The position numbers and the translations under genes are program-made. From NCBI GenBank assembly GCA_037074705.1, contig CM073593.1, positions 8,251,001 to 8,315,000 of the forward strand: a DNA stretch of 64,000 nt. Direction: 5' to 3'. Positions 11,110 through 22,966 of this stretch are shown in pieces. The notes under the pieces are model-generated. The model was not told where the DNA came from and searched no databases. It saw nothing but the letters and a program-made list of their open reading frames with translations. How positions within the stretch are numbered: the stretch's first letter is position 1; each line of letters begins with the position of its first letter. The stretch is from Zhengitettix transpicula. Taxonomy: Eukaryota > Arthropoda > Insecta > Orthoptera > Tetrigidae.

Positions 11110-12170
11110 TGCAGTTAATTGAAATTAATGGCTGATATTGAATGAGTATATTTCTATATAACCATCTACATTAAAATTTGAACAAACTTATTTTTGAATT
11201 ACCCTTAAATCAAGACGAATTAATAATTCTTTATTTGCAGTTAATTGTATTTGTGGGGAAGAAAAGTACAATATTTGTGTTCGTGAGAAACATGCGTAAC
11301 AAAAAATTTGTAAATTATATGTTATTCATATATTCTTCCTGACACACAAAAAATTTAATGACGTATTCGTTTATTATGATGTTAATTTTCCTGTTGTATT
11401 AAAGTTAGAGTAAAGCAACCGTTTCTGTTTTGTGGAAGTGGCTGGAGGTCGCGCGGGCGGAAGTTAAGTTGAGTAACCGGAAGTCGGTCGTGGCTGTTTT
11501 AGCCCAGAGTCCTCGTAGACACCAATCTGATAATTCCGTTTAACGGGCATTTAAGACGTAAAAATAGCCGTAAGTTGAAAACGGATCGTTTAGTCGTAAT
11601 AATGGAGATTCACGTCATCTACATACATTAAATTCGTGTTTTAGTATTCAAGAGCTTCTCTCACAGTTACGGCCGGACAATCAACGCCATTAATTTGGGT
11701 TAAACGTGGGAAAGGCTTCACCGTTACACGGAGTTCATCTGCATTCACGCAGGGGTATGACATTCGTTACTCTTTCAAGTGTCGCAGGCTTTCAGGCCTC
11801 ACAAGAATTGGTTGGGTTCGCTGTTTTCAAGTCTCCAAAATACGGTACGAAACCGTGAGATAATATTTAACTGCAATACAAATGACTAAATTCCAAACAA
11901 ATAAACTGTACCACTATTAACTTTAAGATATTAAGCGATCGGCTCCGTTCCTACGGAGTCTTTGTCTCATATACTGTAGTTGCAAAGAGTCCACTAAGTG
12001 ACACATCGGTAAGGGTCAAAATCTGGAACTGAGTTATGATGCCCAACTATAAACAATCGTATAAGTAAATCTAAGGATATTAAAGCACTCGAAAATCCTC
12101 GCAGACATCCTCTCAAGAATTATTAAACAAACCGGTACTTATCTCAAGGAAGCCTGTGTGAACTATTGTC
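11110..12170. other. No recognisable feature
   Basis: 11430-11780 is GC-richer but has stops in all frames and no domain. The remainder is AT-rich. Confidence 0.45.
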
Positions 12171-12172
12171 TC

Positions 12173-12655
12173 GCAGGTGAACCTTCCCGGAGGGTTGGAG
12201 GCAGCTACCTTTGTGGATGCCTCCTACTCTCTCTGGTTTTTTGGAACTAAGGTTTCACAAGCCGAAGCACCTCGGCCTGTTTCGAGAAGTGTATGTCCCG
12301 GGGTCGCAGACCTTGGGCAAACGGTAAGAGTTGTCTGCATTTCCCATTCGAATAGTCGGCCAGCTGCCTTCTAAAACGGAGAAGGGAATGCTGCGTCCCC
12401 GCAGCAAACCCCACTCCCGCCATCGGAAGGGCGTGGGAGAAGTACCAAATGTTCGACCTACCTGATGCTGGATTTTCTAGGGTTTCCCTGCGTCACCTCT
12501 ACGCGAATTGCCGGATAGGATCCTTAAAATTATAGTCCGGGGGCCTTAGGTAACCCTTGGCTACCTTCTTCTACCTTTTCGCATCCCCCCTTTGTCCCTT
12601 TCCTACGCTATAAGAGGGGAGTGGCCACTATGTGGATTAACCTATATATAGCCTT
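12173..12655 (+). mobile_element. R1 retroposon copy 2, nearly full length
   Basis: Runs from the ctcgcaggtgaaccttccc head block to ctatgtggattaacct. The final tail (gtagcctgtt plus A run) has decayed. It diverges from the other copies more than those at 17-23 kb do, so it is an older insertion. Confidence 0.85.
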
Positions 12656-12659
12656 GTTA

Positions 12660-13945
12660 TGTATTAAACCATATACAGTTCTCTTTATATCTTTATTTTC
12701 TTAGACATATAAACTACAGGAGCTTTCGGCGTCTGCCATAATCATCTGCCATCTACCGTAAAATGTCTTCAATGACTTGTATCAAGTGCATTTCGTTAAA
12801 TTTATTTCTTATTCATAACATAGTATACGATTGCGCCTATCACTGTATCCGGTTAGTATTTATAACCAAAAAGTTGTCACTTGTGTTATTTAAATCAACC
12901 TAAATATAGCCTGTCTACACCTTTTTCTTCTTATTATTTTTTTCCGGTACTTATCAGTCTTTGCGGAATATTGAGTGAAAACTACATGAAAATCTTTTAA
13001 CACAATTTATCAGATTAAATTAAAGCTGTTGAAATTCTTAGATTAATTATCAATTCAAAAAGAAAACATAGTGTAACTTTTCGTGAAGAAACAATACAGT
13101 CAATGGTAAAATTATCTCCTTAAAAATACCTCATAATGTCGTATTATTACGACTGCGCCACTGTACAATCATTAAACAAGTAATGAAAATACCTGATTTT
13201 AACGAAAACTTTTCATTTAAGTTCTTTCATGAAGAGATCATATCCAAGATGTTGTATGCCAATTGTTCAAATCTGGAAACCACGACGACTACTCGAATGT
13301 AATTAATTGTTGATTTTGAACATGAGATGCGTGACCTCATACGTAGCTCACATTCCATTCATTCTTTTCCACAGAGTCCTAATGAACATGTCCCCTTCGT
13401 TTTAATTAATTCCGAAACGAAATTCTTGTCGTAGTTGTGAAGCTTTTTGTAGACCTGTTACGTATTCTTGTTGATCGGTTTCATTTTGTCCCCACTGGGT
13501 TGTTATAGTTTCTTCACAAGCTGGAACGTTACGTTTCAACCACATATATATTAACTTATTTCTCGAATATACGTCCCCATAATTTTTTTTAATAAACCTA
13601 AGACATATTTACAAATCAAACAACTCTTTTCTGTTCATTTGGAAAGATTTACTATCCCCTACTTTGTAATCGGCAAACAATAGATTGTACAGCCTTCCTG
13701 AACCTATAGAAGACCAAATTATTAACTGAAAATTTAAATCATTGATATGAAAAGTGCTATATTGTCTGAAACGTCGTATCGACTCTATAAAGTTTCATCG
13801 AAATCGCTCCCACATTTTTCTCGTAAGAAGGGAACATAATCAAAGTTTTGGAACCACCATTTTGCCACAAGATGACGGATGGCAGTTTAATATTTTTTTA
13901 AAACCGTACTACTTCTCTGTATAACTATCATACGTAGTTTAATCT
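12660..13945. other. No recognisable feature
   Basis: AT-rich with no ORF over 60 codons and no repeat border that I can support. Confidence 0.45.
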
Positions 13946-13950
13946 CTTCG

Positions 13951-14060
13951 TCTAGAAGGTGCAGATGAACGTCGAAACGTGACGCTACGATCGCTGTTTG
14001 ACCCTGGTGGAAACCAGAGAACTGTTACACCGGGAAAGCCTTCGATCAACGACAGAAAAT
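13951..14060 (+). ncRNA. Decayed hammerhead-type element end
   Basis: tctagaaggtgcagatgaac then gtcgaaacgtgacg, followed by gaaaccagagaactgttaca and ccgggaaagc. The order and wording match the element end at 10970-11080, but stem II no longer pairs. It marks a second copy of the same family. Confidence 0.45.
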
Positions 14061-14069
14061 TATGTTTAT

Positions 14070-14160
14070 TAACAAAAAATTTCAATGTACCGACGTTTCG
14101 TCCATATTAAGAACCTCTTCAGGTTTAATAATTTTTTATATAAATCAAGCAAAAAATTTA
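14070..14160 (-). ncRNA. Hammerhead-ribozyme-like motif
   Basis: Minus strand: CCTGAAGA box (about 14122-14115), stem II GTTC...GGAC, GAAAC (about 14099-14095), then a short AC...GU stem III. On either side, ttaataattttttatata-like and ttgaaattttttgttaataa-like runs can pair as a long, imperfect stem I. All conserved core positions that can be judged by eye are present. Confidence 0.6.
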
Positions 14161-14191
14161 GGTCCAAGGTTTTGCTGCCTGTATATGACAT

Positions 14192-14216
14192 ATATATATA
14201 TATATATATATTGTAA
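14192..14216. repeat. (TA)n microsatellite
   Basis: About 24 nt of alternating TA at the outer border of a TGTAAT/ATTACA element. Confidence 0.9.
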
Positions 14217-15015
14217 TAATTAAATATAAAATAATAATAATGGCTGAATTTAACAAATGAAAAAAAACACAAATTTACAATTACTTTATATAGAAATCAA
14301 TGCGTCTGAACATAGACGAAATTTGTTGCGGAAGAAATAATACTAAAGATTGAATTTAACAATTTCAATTTTATCAAGAATTAACAATCTCATTTTATCG
14401 ATAATTAAATAATTAAAGAACGATCTGACTTTTATCTTTTATACACGGTTTACAAATGATTTTAAAGTTTTTCTCTACTTACGGCCGCCCAGGTCTCATT
14501 TTTAGTTTTTCGTGCACAATTTTGGGGACATCGCTGATTCTAAATTCTCACAGACTCTAAATGTTCACAGGCTCTAATTGGTGTAGTTTGTTAGTTGGTT
14601 TAACACAAATTGGTTGGTTCTCGATGCTTTAATGGCAACTAGTTGCTCTGTCTCCTTCCCGACTGAATATTGCTTTACTTTTTAATATTTGAAAGTATGT
14701 TTCTGACTGGACCACATTCTTTCGTTCTGACTGCCGACTGTAAAACTTTTCGTCTGGTCTATTCTCTGTCTGCTGCCCAACTGTACTGTTCGAATTTTCA
14801 TGACTTGGAATTTTAGTCTTTTCCCCTCGCTGCCTACGGCCCGACTGTACTCTTCGTCTCGTAGATTTTGAGCGCGTAAACTCTCTCAACTGATCGACAA
14901 TGTTTTCTTTGCCTCGCCGGATTGTTGCGGCGTCCGCTCTATATCCACTAATAATGAGTCCTCTACAATCCAACTTTCCAATTAGAACAATGTCTTAATT
15001 ACCAATTACTACAAT
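14205..15015. mobile_element. TGTAAT...ATTACA-type element (copy 2)
   Basis: Starts ttgtaataattaaa inside a TA repeat and ends attactacaatata inside another TA repeat (15012-15040). The interior shares the gatctgacttttat...cggtttacaaa...cttac block with copies at 7090 and 20710, and a pyrimidine-rich ctgccgactgtaaaact region. About 0.8 kb. Confidence 0.5.
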
Positions 15016-15041
15016 ATATATATATATATATATATATATTG

Positions 15042-15182
15042 TAATAAACAACAATTAGGCTATTAATTTGCCCCACGTTGGGCGCCATTTATGTAATGAA
15101 CAACTGGCAAGAAAAAATTATTTTCTAGCTTAGTAAATGTTGTTGATTCAATTAATTAAAGCTGTCCAGTTGTTCATTACAA
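15042..15182. mobile_element. Short element with tggcgccc motif
   Basis: Begins tgtaataaacaacaattagg directly after the TA repeat. On the minus strand it holds tggcgcccaacgtggggc (15082-15065), the style of an insect Gypsy primer-binding site. Then 15093-15178 forms an 86-bp block with 16-bp perfect inverted ends (tgtaatgaacaactgg). It probably represents a strongly deleted member of the same family. Confidence 0.5.
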
Positions 15183-16220
15183 TATATTGTAGCATTCAAA
15201 ATAATTAAATGGAACCTTAGGAAGGACATTGCCGGCACGTTGTGGCGCCAAATTATGTAATATACGCTTTAACCAAAAGAAAACAAGCCACTCCCTTTGA
15301 GTACCAAATTATGTAATATTCCATATTAATTATTAAAATAAACTGCCACGTTGGAGACTCGTTATGTGCTATTGAAAATGATAATAAAAAATTACAAGAA
15401 GGAAATTGGTATCAAACAAATAGTTTTTAAAATATAGCAAAAAGGTTATTTATTTTACAAATCTAAACTAGGTTGATTTTACATATTAAATTAATTTCTC
15501 GGCTTTAGTGAGAACTCACAATTTCAGGGCCGCTTATCGGGCCTCTAATAAAGATATTACAAAACAAAAATTAATTTTAATTTACAATAAAAAAACTATT
15601 ATTAAATTGAAAAGTTATATAATCCTAGTACAGTTGTCGAAATCTGACGGCAAGTGATATTTACTTATAAGGTTTACAGACTAAAATTTGTTTTAATTAC
15701 ATACCATTTTGTTTGGGCATCTGAGGTTTATGCACACGTGATTTGTTTTTTTATTTTTATTTTATTTACAACACTTTTCACTAACAGAACATTTGCACTG
15801 ATTCTACTTTCTTATCGTTTTCAAACACTTTTTCAATGTATTTTTGTTTGACTGAATCTCTAATTGTTTACAAATCATATGTCGCTCGCTGACTAATTCG
15901 TTTTTACTGTTCACCTTCTGCTCTTTCTGAATATCTGCCAGTCACATTAAAAACTGCTTACATTCTGCTTTCTCAGAACTGGCAAAATGAGAAATTTGCG
16001 AATCACACCTGACAAACACACTCTTAAGTCCTGTGCCTTTTTGACAATACTTTGTAACAAGCATTATAGACTCTGCATTCTCGCCCAGCAATACAGTTAT
16101 TCACAATGCCATGGCCTGAGTTACGCCGCCAATAATGAAAGAAACAAATTTTTAATCAACTACATATTTGAAATTTCTACAATTTACAGTGACGGTTTTA
16201 TTTATATATCAAATTAAATG
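15183..16220. mobile_element. TGTAAT-type element (copy 3), borders uncertain
   Basis: Starts near ttgtagcattc, carries gttgtggcgccaaatta about 55 nt inside the end, then the tttacaaatctaaac and cgaaatctgacgg blocks shared with the other copies. The far border is unclear; gggcgccacctacg at 16218 may mark it. Short ORFs at 15654 and 15987 show no domain. Confidence 0.4.
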
Positions 16221-16504
16221 GGCGCCACCTACGAATAACGTAAGAATTACTAACTAGAACGCACTCGGGTTCAGGACCACTTCAGAGTACGAGAAGGGGA
16301 GTGACGTCACTTGTTCCAGTATTTTAAGTTAAGAAATTAATTAAAATTTGAAACCACAGGAAAATTTTAAGTAATAACAAATTTTTAACCTCAGCAGCTT
16401 GAGTTTATTTCTGTGGTCTTGGACAACAAATGCGTATTACAATAAGCCTTTCACTTAATTATTATTTCATTTCCACAACAATTTTAGACACATGAATGTT
16501 TTAG

Positions 16505-16700
16505 GAACTGACTACTTGAGGGTAATCCATGTTGTGGCCACTTTCCTATAATAGCATAGGAAGGGATAACAAGGTAGCGAAGGGTTAACTAGGGCGCCAT
16601 GGCTATATTTTAAGGGCAGTACCGGCATTCGCCTAAATGTGATACTGGACCAAACCTAGAAAATTTGCTTCATGTATGTTTCGCTCTTGGTACGTATCGT
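16505..16700 (-). mobile_element. R1 retroposon copy 3, decayed fragment
   Basis: actacttgagggtaatccat through cggcattcgcctaaatgtga. The terminal A run is lost and several indels are present. About 190 bp of the 3' part. Confidence 0.75.
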
Positions 16701-16709
16701 CGTCCATGA

Positions 16710-17070
16710 TAAACCCTGAGATTAAGAGATCTGATTGTTTCTCCATCTAGCGGAAAACAAAAAGTTGGTATATGTTCATCTAAATATTTTCCTTTATTCA
16801 AATACCTTTAAACGTTCCTGTGACACATTTACTAACAGTATAATCCCCAACCCGCTACAATACAATGAAATTTTACCAGACTCAGCCTCATTAAAATGTG
16901 CATCACTGGAAAATAACCTCAATTTTGACTCCGCGACCCTGACATATATTACACAACTATTATCCTACTTCCAGTAAATCATTTACAGATTCCATATTTT
17001 TTAAAAAATCGCCCAATACTCGTGCAAATCTCTCACATGCAATAACATCTTAAAAGATTACTATTCTTAT
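16710..17070. other. No recognisable feature
   Basis: Contains one 80-codon ORF (16735-16977, +) with no domain or splice context that I can support. Confidence 0.4.
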
Positions 17071-17073
17071 TTT

Positions 17074-17598
17074 TTTAGGGCAACAGGCTGCATGAGGGCA
17101 TCCACATTGGGCAACTCCCCTTTAATAGCATAGGAAGGGATTTGAAAGGGGGGATGCGGAAGGGTAGAGGAAGGTATCCAAGGGTTAACTAGGGCCCCCG
17201 GGCTATGGTTTAAGGATCCTACCCGGCATTCGCCTAAAGAAATGCAGGGAAAACCCTAGAAAAACCTGCATCGGGTAGGTCGGGCATTTGGTACTTGTCC
17301 CACGCCCTTCCGATGACGGGAGAGGAGTTTGCTGTGGGGACGCAGCTTACCCCTCGCCATGCCTTGGCCTGTTTAGGAGGCAGCTGGCCGAATATTCCAA
17401 TAGGAATAGCGGACAACTCTTGCCGTATGCCCAAGGTCTGCGACCCCGGAACATACACCTCTCAAAACAGACCGAGGTGCCTCGGCATGTGGGAACCTTA
17501 GTTCAAAAAAAGCCAGAGAGATGTGAGAGCATCCCAAAAGATAGCCCCCACCAGAGCTCTCTGGGAAGGTTCACCTGCGAGAAATCTTCCCTATCACC
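17074..17598 (-). mobile_element. R1 retroposon copy 4, near full length
   Basis: The 3' end is the T run at about 17073-17079 followed by agggcaacaggctgcatgag. The 5' end is the ctcgcaggtgaacc block at about 17568-17583. Small ORFs inside (17288-17713 and others) are repeat artefacts. Confidence 0.9.
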
Positions 17599-17615
17599 GG
17601 CAGGAGATTGCTGTT

Positions 17616-17966
17616 TTTTTTTTTTTAGGGCAACAGGCTACATGAGGGTGATCCACTTAGGGCAACTCCCCTTTAATAGCATAGGAAGGGATTTGAAAGG
17701 GGGGATGCGGTAGGGTAGAGGAAGGTAGCCAAGGGTTACTAGGGCCCCCGGGCTATATTTTAAGGATCCTACCCGGCATTCGCCTAAAGGAATGCAGGAA
17801 AAACCCTAGGAAAACCTGCATCGGGTAGGTCGGGCATTGGGTACTTGTCCCACGCCCTTCCGATAGCGGGAGAGGAGTTTGCTGTGGGGACGCAGCTTAC
17901 CCCTCGCCATGCCTTGGCCTGTTTAGGAGGCAGCTGGCCGACTATTCCAATAGGAATAGCGGACAA
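17616..17966 (-). mobile_element. R1 retroposon copy 5, truncated
   Basis: The T run 17615-17626 marks the 3' end. The copy stops at ggaatagcggacaac (17966), exactly where copy 6 begins in the opposite direction, so the missing head was lost at the junction. Confidence 0.9.
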
Positions 17967-18492
17967 CCTGCGAGGGATTTTCTCTCGCAGGCAGAACCTT
18001 TTAGGAGAGATACGAAGGGGCTGTCTTCGGGTATGCCTTTTCCTCTCCGTTTTTAAACTAAGCTTCCCACAAGCCGAGGCACCTCGGCCTGTTTTGAGAG
18101 GTGTAAGTTCCGGGGTCGCAGACCTTGGGCATACGGTAAGAGTTGTTCGCTATTCCCATTGGAATAGTCGGCCAGCTGCCTCCTAAACTGGTCGAGGCAC
18201 GGAGAAGGGAATGCTGCGTCCCCACAGCAAACTCCTCTCCCGCTATCGGAAGGGCGTGGGACAAGTACCCAATGCCCGACCTACCCGATGCAGGTTTTTC
18301 TAGGGTTTTCCCTGCATTTCTTTAGGCGAATGCCGGGTAGGATCCTTAAACCATAGCCCGGGGGCCCTAGTTAACCCTTGGCTACCTTCCTCTACCCTTC
18401 CGCATCCCCCCTTTCAAATCCCTTCCTATGCTATTAAAAGGGGAGTTGCCCAATGTGGATCACCCTCATGTAGCCTGTTGCCCTAAAAAAAA
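17967..18492 (+). mobile_element. R1 retroposon copy 6, full length
   Basis: Begins with the head hairpin ctgcgaggga...tctctcgcagg and ends ttgccctaaaaaaaa. It carries the aggcagaaccttttaggaga head variant also seen in the copy inside the Copia element (50800), unlike the tgaaccttccc variant in copies 4 and 7, so at least two subfamilies exist. Confidence 0.9.
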
Positions 18493-20125
18493 TTAAATTA
18501 TGATGTGAGAATCTCTGAAAAGCTAAAGATAACTTCAAGAAAATAGAAAATACAAGAAAATAATTGGACGTTTTTAGAGAAACTGCGATCAACACGGCCA
18601 GTCAGTCACAGTATTGATTCAGTCCATGAACACAGGTTTACTAAGGGAACACAGTAACTGCTCAAATTTGTTTTGGAATGCAGGCAGAATTGCATTAAAT
18701 AAGTAGAAATATTGTATTCATTGTCGTTCGCAACAGCCAATAAAATTTCGTCAAACGGACAGTGGGTTGGTGTAAAATATATGCTCATGTTTGGGAATGG
18801 AAAATACGCTCAACAAATCTGGTAATGGATAATTACAGAGTAATTTCATGAGACACTGGCTTCTGTTATTCGGTAAAGTTACCGCAGTTGGTCAGTTGGC
18901 GCCAATCGCGTGGATACAATTACGCAAGAGTGAGGAGGTTGAGGACCTCAAGGTGGACTCACCACATGGACACGTCGACGGGTTCTACTTTACAGCTTTC
19001 CTCATGCACGGCAAAGGGACCAATCAACTCTAGTCGACTACATCTCATTACAATAAAAATGTAAATAATTATTCAATAATAAAATTGTCACAAAAACTGG
19101 CCAATGGATGGTACATTTCACCTATCTTTGTTTTTTAACTCAGGTGTAAAATTTAAGTAAAACTAGTTAGTGAGTTGCGGTACTATTAGCATAAAAAAAT
19201 ATTTCACGTCATCCACGGGCTGTTTTATTAATAGTTAACTTTTAGTGATGGAATTACATTCTTTTCATATAAATTCTGTTCAAGTGTTAGCTGGTCTGTC
19301 AGGAAGCGTCACAATCCTGTCGAACGTACACATTCAGCTGGAATTCACTATATGGTGTCTGTCACACACAATATTTCTACTCTATAAGCCAACGTTTATG
19401 TAACAGATTCATTACAGATGTGACACAATTTTGTAATTTAGCTTTAATATATTTTGTTGTTCCAAGTATCTAACGATTCAAATTGTAGCAGGCTTGCATA
19501 ATCCTCCAATCCCACCACTTTGTAAAAATTCCTTCCGATAACCAATCATCCATTGCCATTATGATTCCTCGTATCAAACATTGTTATAAAAAAATCGTCT
19601 CTTAGAGTAATTCTCAGGACATTATTCTTATTAATTGTGTTCTTGTAAATTTGGTTCCGTAATTCTGTGAGACGTTCGTCCAAGATTGGTCTGGCATGCT
19701 TCCGTCCATCTTACAGATGTGAATGCTGAGGTAGAAATTAATGCTCAGCAAGTAGCCGTTCGAATGTATCATCAGACGTAATCGGCAGCAGAACTCCAAT
19801 TAAATCCCGTGATCTGGCTGAACACACAAAAGCCAGACATCGCAGGCCATTATTATTATTATTAATATTGAACAGTCCGTAACGGGACCTGCAGCTGCGT
19901 GTTCCAAATACGCGAACAAAGGGAACCACGGTGCGAAACTCTGGCCAGAGGTCAACGGGCAACGAGGAAGAACAACGGCACAGACCCTCACATCTGCTTT
20001 GTGTTTCCCTTCAAAATATACATAAATGTCACTTTTTGTTGTTTAATAGCCGCATGTCACAAATATAAATTATTTATTTTCTCAGACTAAGATACTAAGC
20101 AATTATTTAATAGAATATATTAATA
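18493..20125. other. No recognisable feature
   Basis: 18848-19033 (+) is a 61-codon ORF with an acceptor-like accgcag before it, but no match to a known domain. 19614-19991 has overlapping small ORFs on both strands. Nothing is supportable as a gene. Confidence 0.4.
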
Positions 20126-20129
20126 AATA

Positions 20130-20265
20130 AGAAAGATAGCCAATTCAGACAAAAAAGGTGATAATATAAATACCACACAACGTTTCTCAAGTGCGAAAAA
20201 GATCGTAGAGCGACACAACTACACTCGTCAGTTGACAAAACTCACAAGCCAATTTTGAATATATT
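20130..20265 (-). repeat. Hammerhead-associated repeat, family B (copy 1)
   Basis: Shares gataatataaataccacaca followed by acgtttct with 44600 and 45670, and gtcagttgacaaaactcaca further on. On the minus strand the GAAAC box is present, but box 1 and stem II are replaced, so it is a non-functional relic. Confidence 0.55.
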
Positions 20266-20289
20266 AATAATACAATGTTTGAACATATA

Positions 20290-21385
20290 TTTGCAATATA
20301 TTGTAATGATTACCAAGTTAACGATTAATTTGCCCCATCAAAGTTAATGAAGCCATTTATGTAATAAACACCTTGTTAGGGTTATTTAATGGATCAATTA
20401 ACGAAACTTTATTTATATTTAAAATTTTATTGTTGATAATTTACAATGTACAAGACCTATTTTGCACGCCGAATTTCATCCAGTTAATAACAAATACTTT
20501 AATTTTTCATTTATTAATTCGTGGCATCTATGAAAATACAATTCTTATATCATTACAATTAAATACGTTGGATCTCTATATCTCAGGGTCACTACTGGGT
20601 TTGATAATTAGAACAAAAGCAATGTATAAACTGACAATTAACAATTCAAATATAAAAAATTAACCTAAAACAACTTGAAGATAAGTGAAACAGATGACTG
20701 AATGAAACGAAAACTGAACGAAATCTGACTATACCTTTTTAATTATCGTTTACAAATTTGTGTAAAAGTTTTGTTACTCACGGAATGTCTGTCTGGTACC
20801 AGATCTCTCTTGTAGCTTGAAAACTACCACACTAAAAAGCCATTTTTACACAAATTCTACACTTCATTGAAATTTTTAGTACACACGATTGAAATACTCG
20901 TCCTCTGCTATCTGGAACTTCGGATGAGCCGCCCCCTTTGGTTTGCTAGTGGATGCCGGTCTCCTCTATGCGAAAATGGTTTAATTAGCGTGTAGTAACC
21001 ATTTGCTTCACCGTGTGAAAATTATTATGTAAGTCTCTCCGTAAAAATATTTGCTTGCTTTCATGAAAAAATACAGGATCTCGCCATTTGTACTTTATAT
21101 CTGCAGACTTTACTGTTTGTTGCTCTAGGTGAAGTCTACTGTGTTATATCTCCCCGTCGACTTTTAACTGTTTCATCTCTCGTACGCAGATTTTAGACTC
21201 CTTCACCTTTCATCGCCGATTCCAGACTGCCGTTATCCAAGCGCATACTCAGTTCTCTAAGCGCGCGGTCTCCATTGTTAAACAAAGGAAAAAACCCGCC
21301 TTCATTGTCGCCTTTACGCATTCGTACCGCTACCAATTTAATCATATTAAAACAATTAATGGCTTGTTTAATTGGTATTACAATA
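20290..21385. mobile_element. TGTAAT...ATTACA element (copy 4)
   Basis: From tattgtaatgattacc to ttggtattacaatata, about 1.09 kb. Has the tttgccccatcaaagtt...atgtaataaac block near the first end (the primer-site-like motif is decayed here) and the ccgccttcattgtcgccttt block near the second end, matching 6545 and 7565. TA-rich target on both sides. Confidence 0.6.
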
Positions 21386-22965
21386 TATAAAACAATGTAA
21401 TATGTTAGAGCAAAACAAGCCCCAGCGTGATACAGCGCAATATACAATACCGAATGATAATATAATTTGATGTAGCACATCAACTATAGAACTATTTCAA
21501 CATTACAGATATTTGGAGAAAAATAATAATCTTAAACGATAAACAAACCTGTTCTACAGCAACAATAAACTATATGCAGATTCCGCAAACAGTAAGATAC
21601 TTAGGACTACACTTGTAAATAAATGGTTGAGGTAGAAAATCACGGGTATCTATAATCTATGGCATACAATACTGCTTCGGAAGAGAAACCCCAGCTTTGA
21701 ATTTATGATTTATTATATTTTGTTATCAGCAATACTATGCGCATGGAGAAGGAAGACATCTTATGGGGAGGTCCCCATCCATATTGAATATACTTTAATT
21801 AAATTAAATTAATTAAACCAATGAATACAAAGTTTTTCTCTGTCATTAAATTTATTTTACAATAATTACATAATCTATGATCTCTCTTATGTATTGGACA
21901 AAATTAAAATTGAAAACTATATAGAGTGATAGGCGAGTCTGAGAAAGTTAAGAAAGTGGTTCTGTCGCAGTCCTTAAAGACGAGTAAAGGATGTATTGTT
22001 TACGTTATGGATTGAAAAGAACGAGTGACTGCAATTACTACACGTCCTTCGATCAAAATAAAGGGTAACAAATGTTGGGAGTGAGAGTTTCGTCGGTGCC
22101 GATGTCTCAGACCCACCAGTGACAGCTTCAAGTGGTCGTAATTGGATTCAGTCTCCGCGCCATCTATCTATATTCATGAGGCAGCTGCCTTATTAGGTTC
22201 AGCTCTTCGGTTTCGCTGGGAAATGCCTCGAATCGCCATGGGACCGGAGTTTGCCCACAGGAAAAGGGCAGGAAACTCGCTAATTAATGTTATTATCATA
22301 AGAATAATGTGGACGGCCAACCGGCTGGACGTTAAGTAATATGTCACGAAAGTCAGATTAGGTAGCAGAAACACTCGTAAATACTTGGAAAAGGTTCAAA
22401 ATTCATTGGAGGGAATAGGAACCTTACGGTTAATCCGCCGAAACGAAACCTAGCTGTTGTCTCCAAACAGTTGCTAGCATTGACAAGAGGGTAAGATCCA
22501 GAATCAAAAAAAAAAAATTCAGCTGTCCCGAAGATTGAAGAATGACTCACCATCTGACTATTACGTTTTAAGAGAATAGTTTGTATTTGAAATTAAAGTA
22601 AAAAGTATTTCTTTGAAACTTTATAACTTTAACCCAATGAAATCTGAATAAGCTTTAATGGAAACTCCAACCAAGCGAAACACAGTGACCATTCTCTTCA
22701 CAGAAAAATACTGAAAAAGATATTTAGCAAACATTGCAACACGATACTGTATGACTATAATTTTTTTTTCATTTTGGATGTCTCATTCAGTGGTGTATTC
22801 TGCAGTGGTTTCTATCTTGTCGTCACTGTATATTCTTAGTCTCTTTCGCGTCATTTCTTGCTTTAAATTTCAGTCCAAAGATACTATCATTTGTTCTATA
22901 ATTCTAGATATCTCTGTATCTCTCTCTCGATCTTATATGTTTCTTTTGATCTGTTAAATGCTATC
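21386..22965. other. No recognisable feature
   Basis: Includes a somewhat GC-richer part (22080-22330) with small ORFs on both strands. None has a domain or splice support. A-rich tract at 22508-22517. Confidence 0.4.
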
Positions 22966-22966
22966 C

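Noticed and set aside
17288..17713. 141-codon ORF
   Set aside because: Spans two R1 copies; the equivalent frame is broken in other R1 copies.
18848..19033. Possible host exon
   Set aside because: Only a weak acceptor and no domain, neighbour exon or donor that fits.
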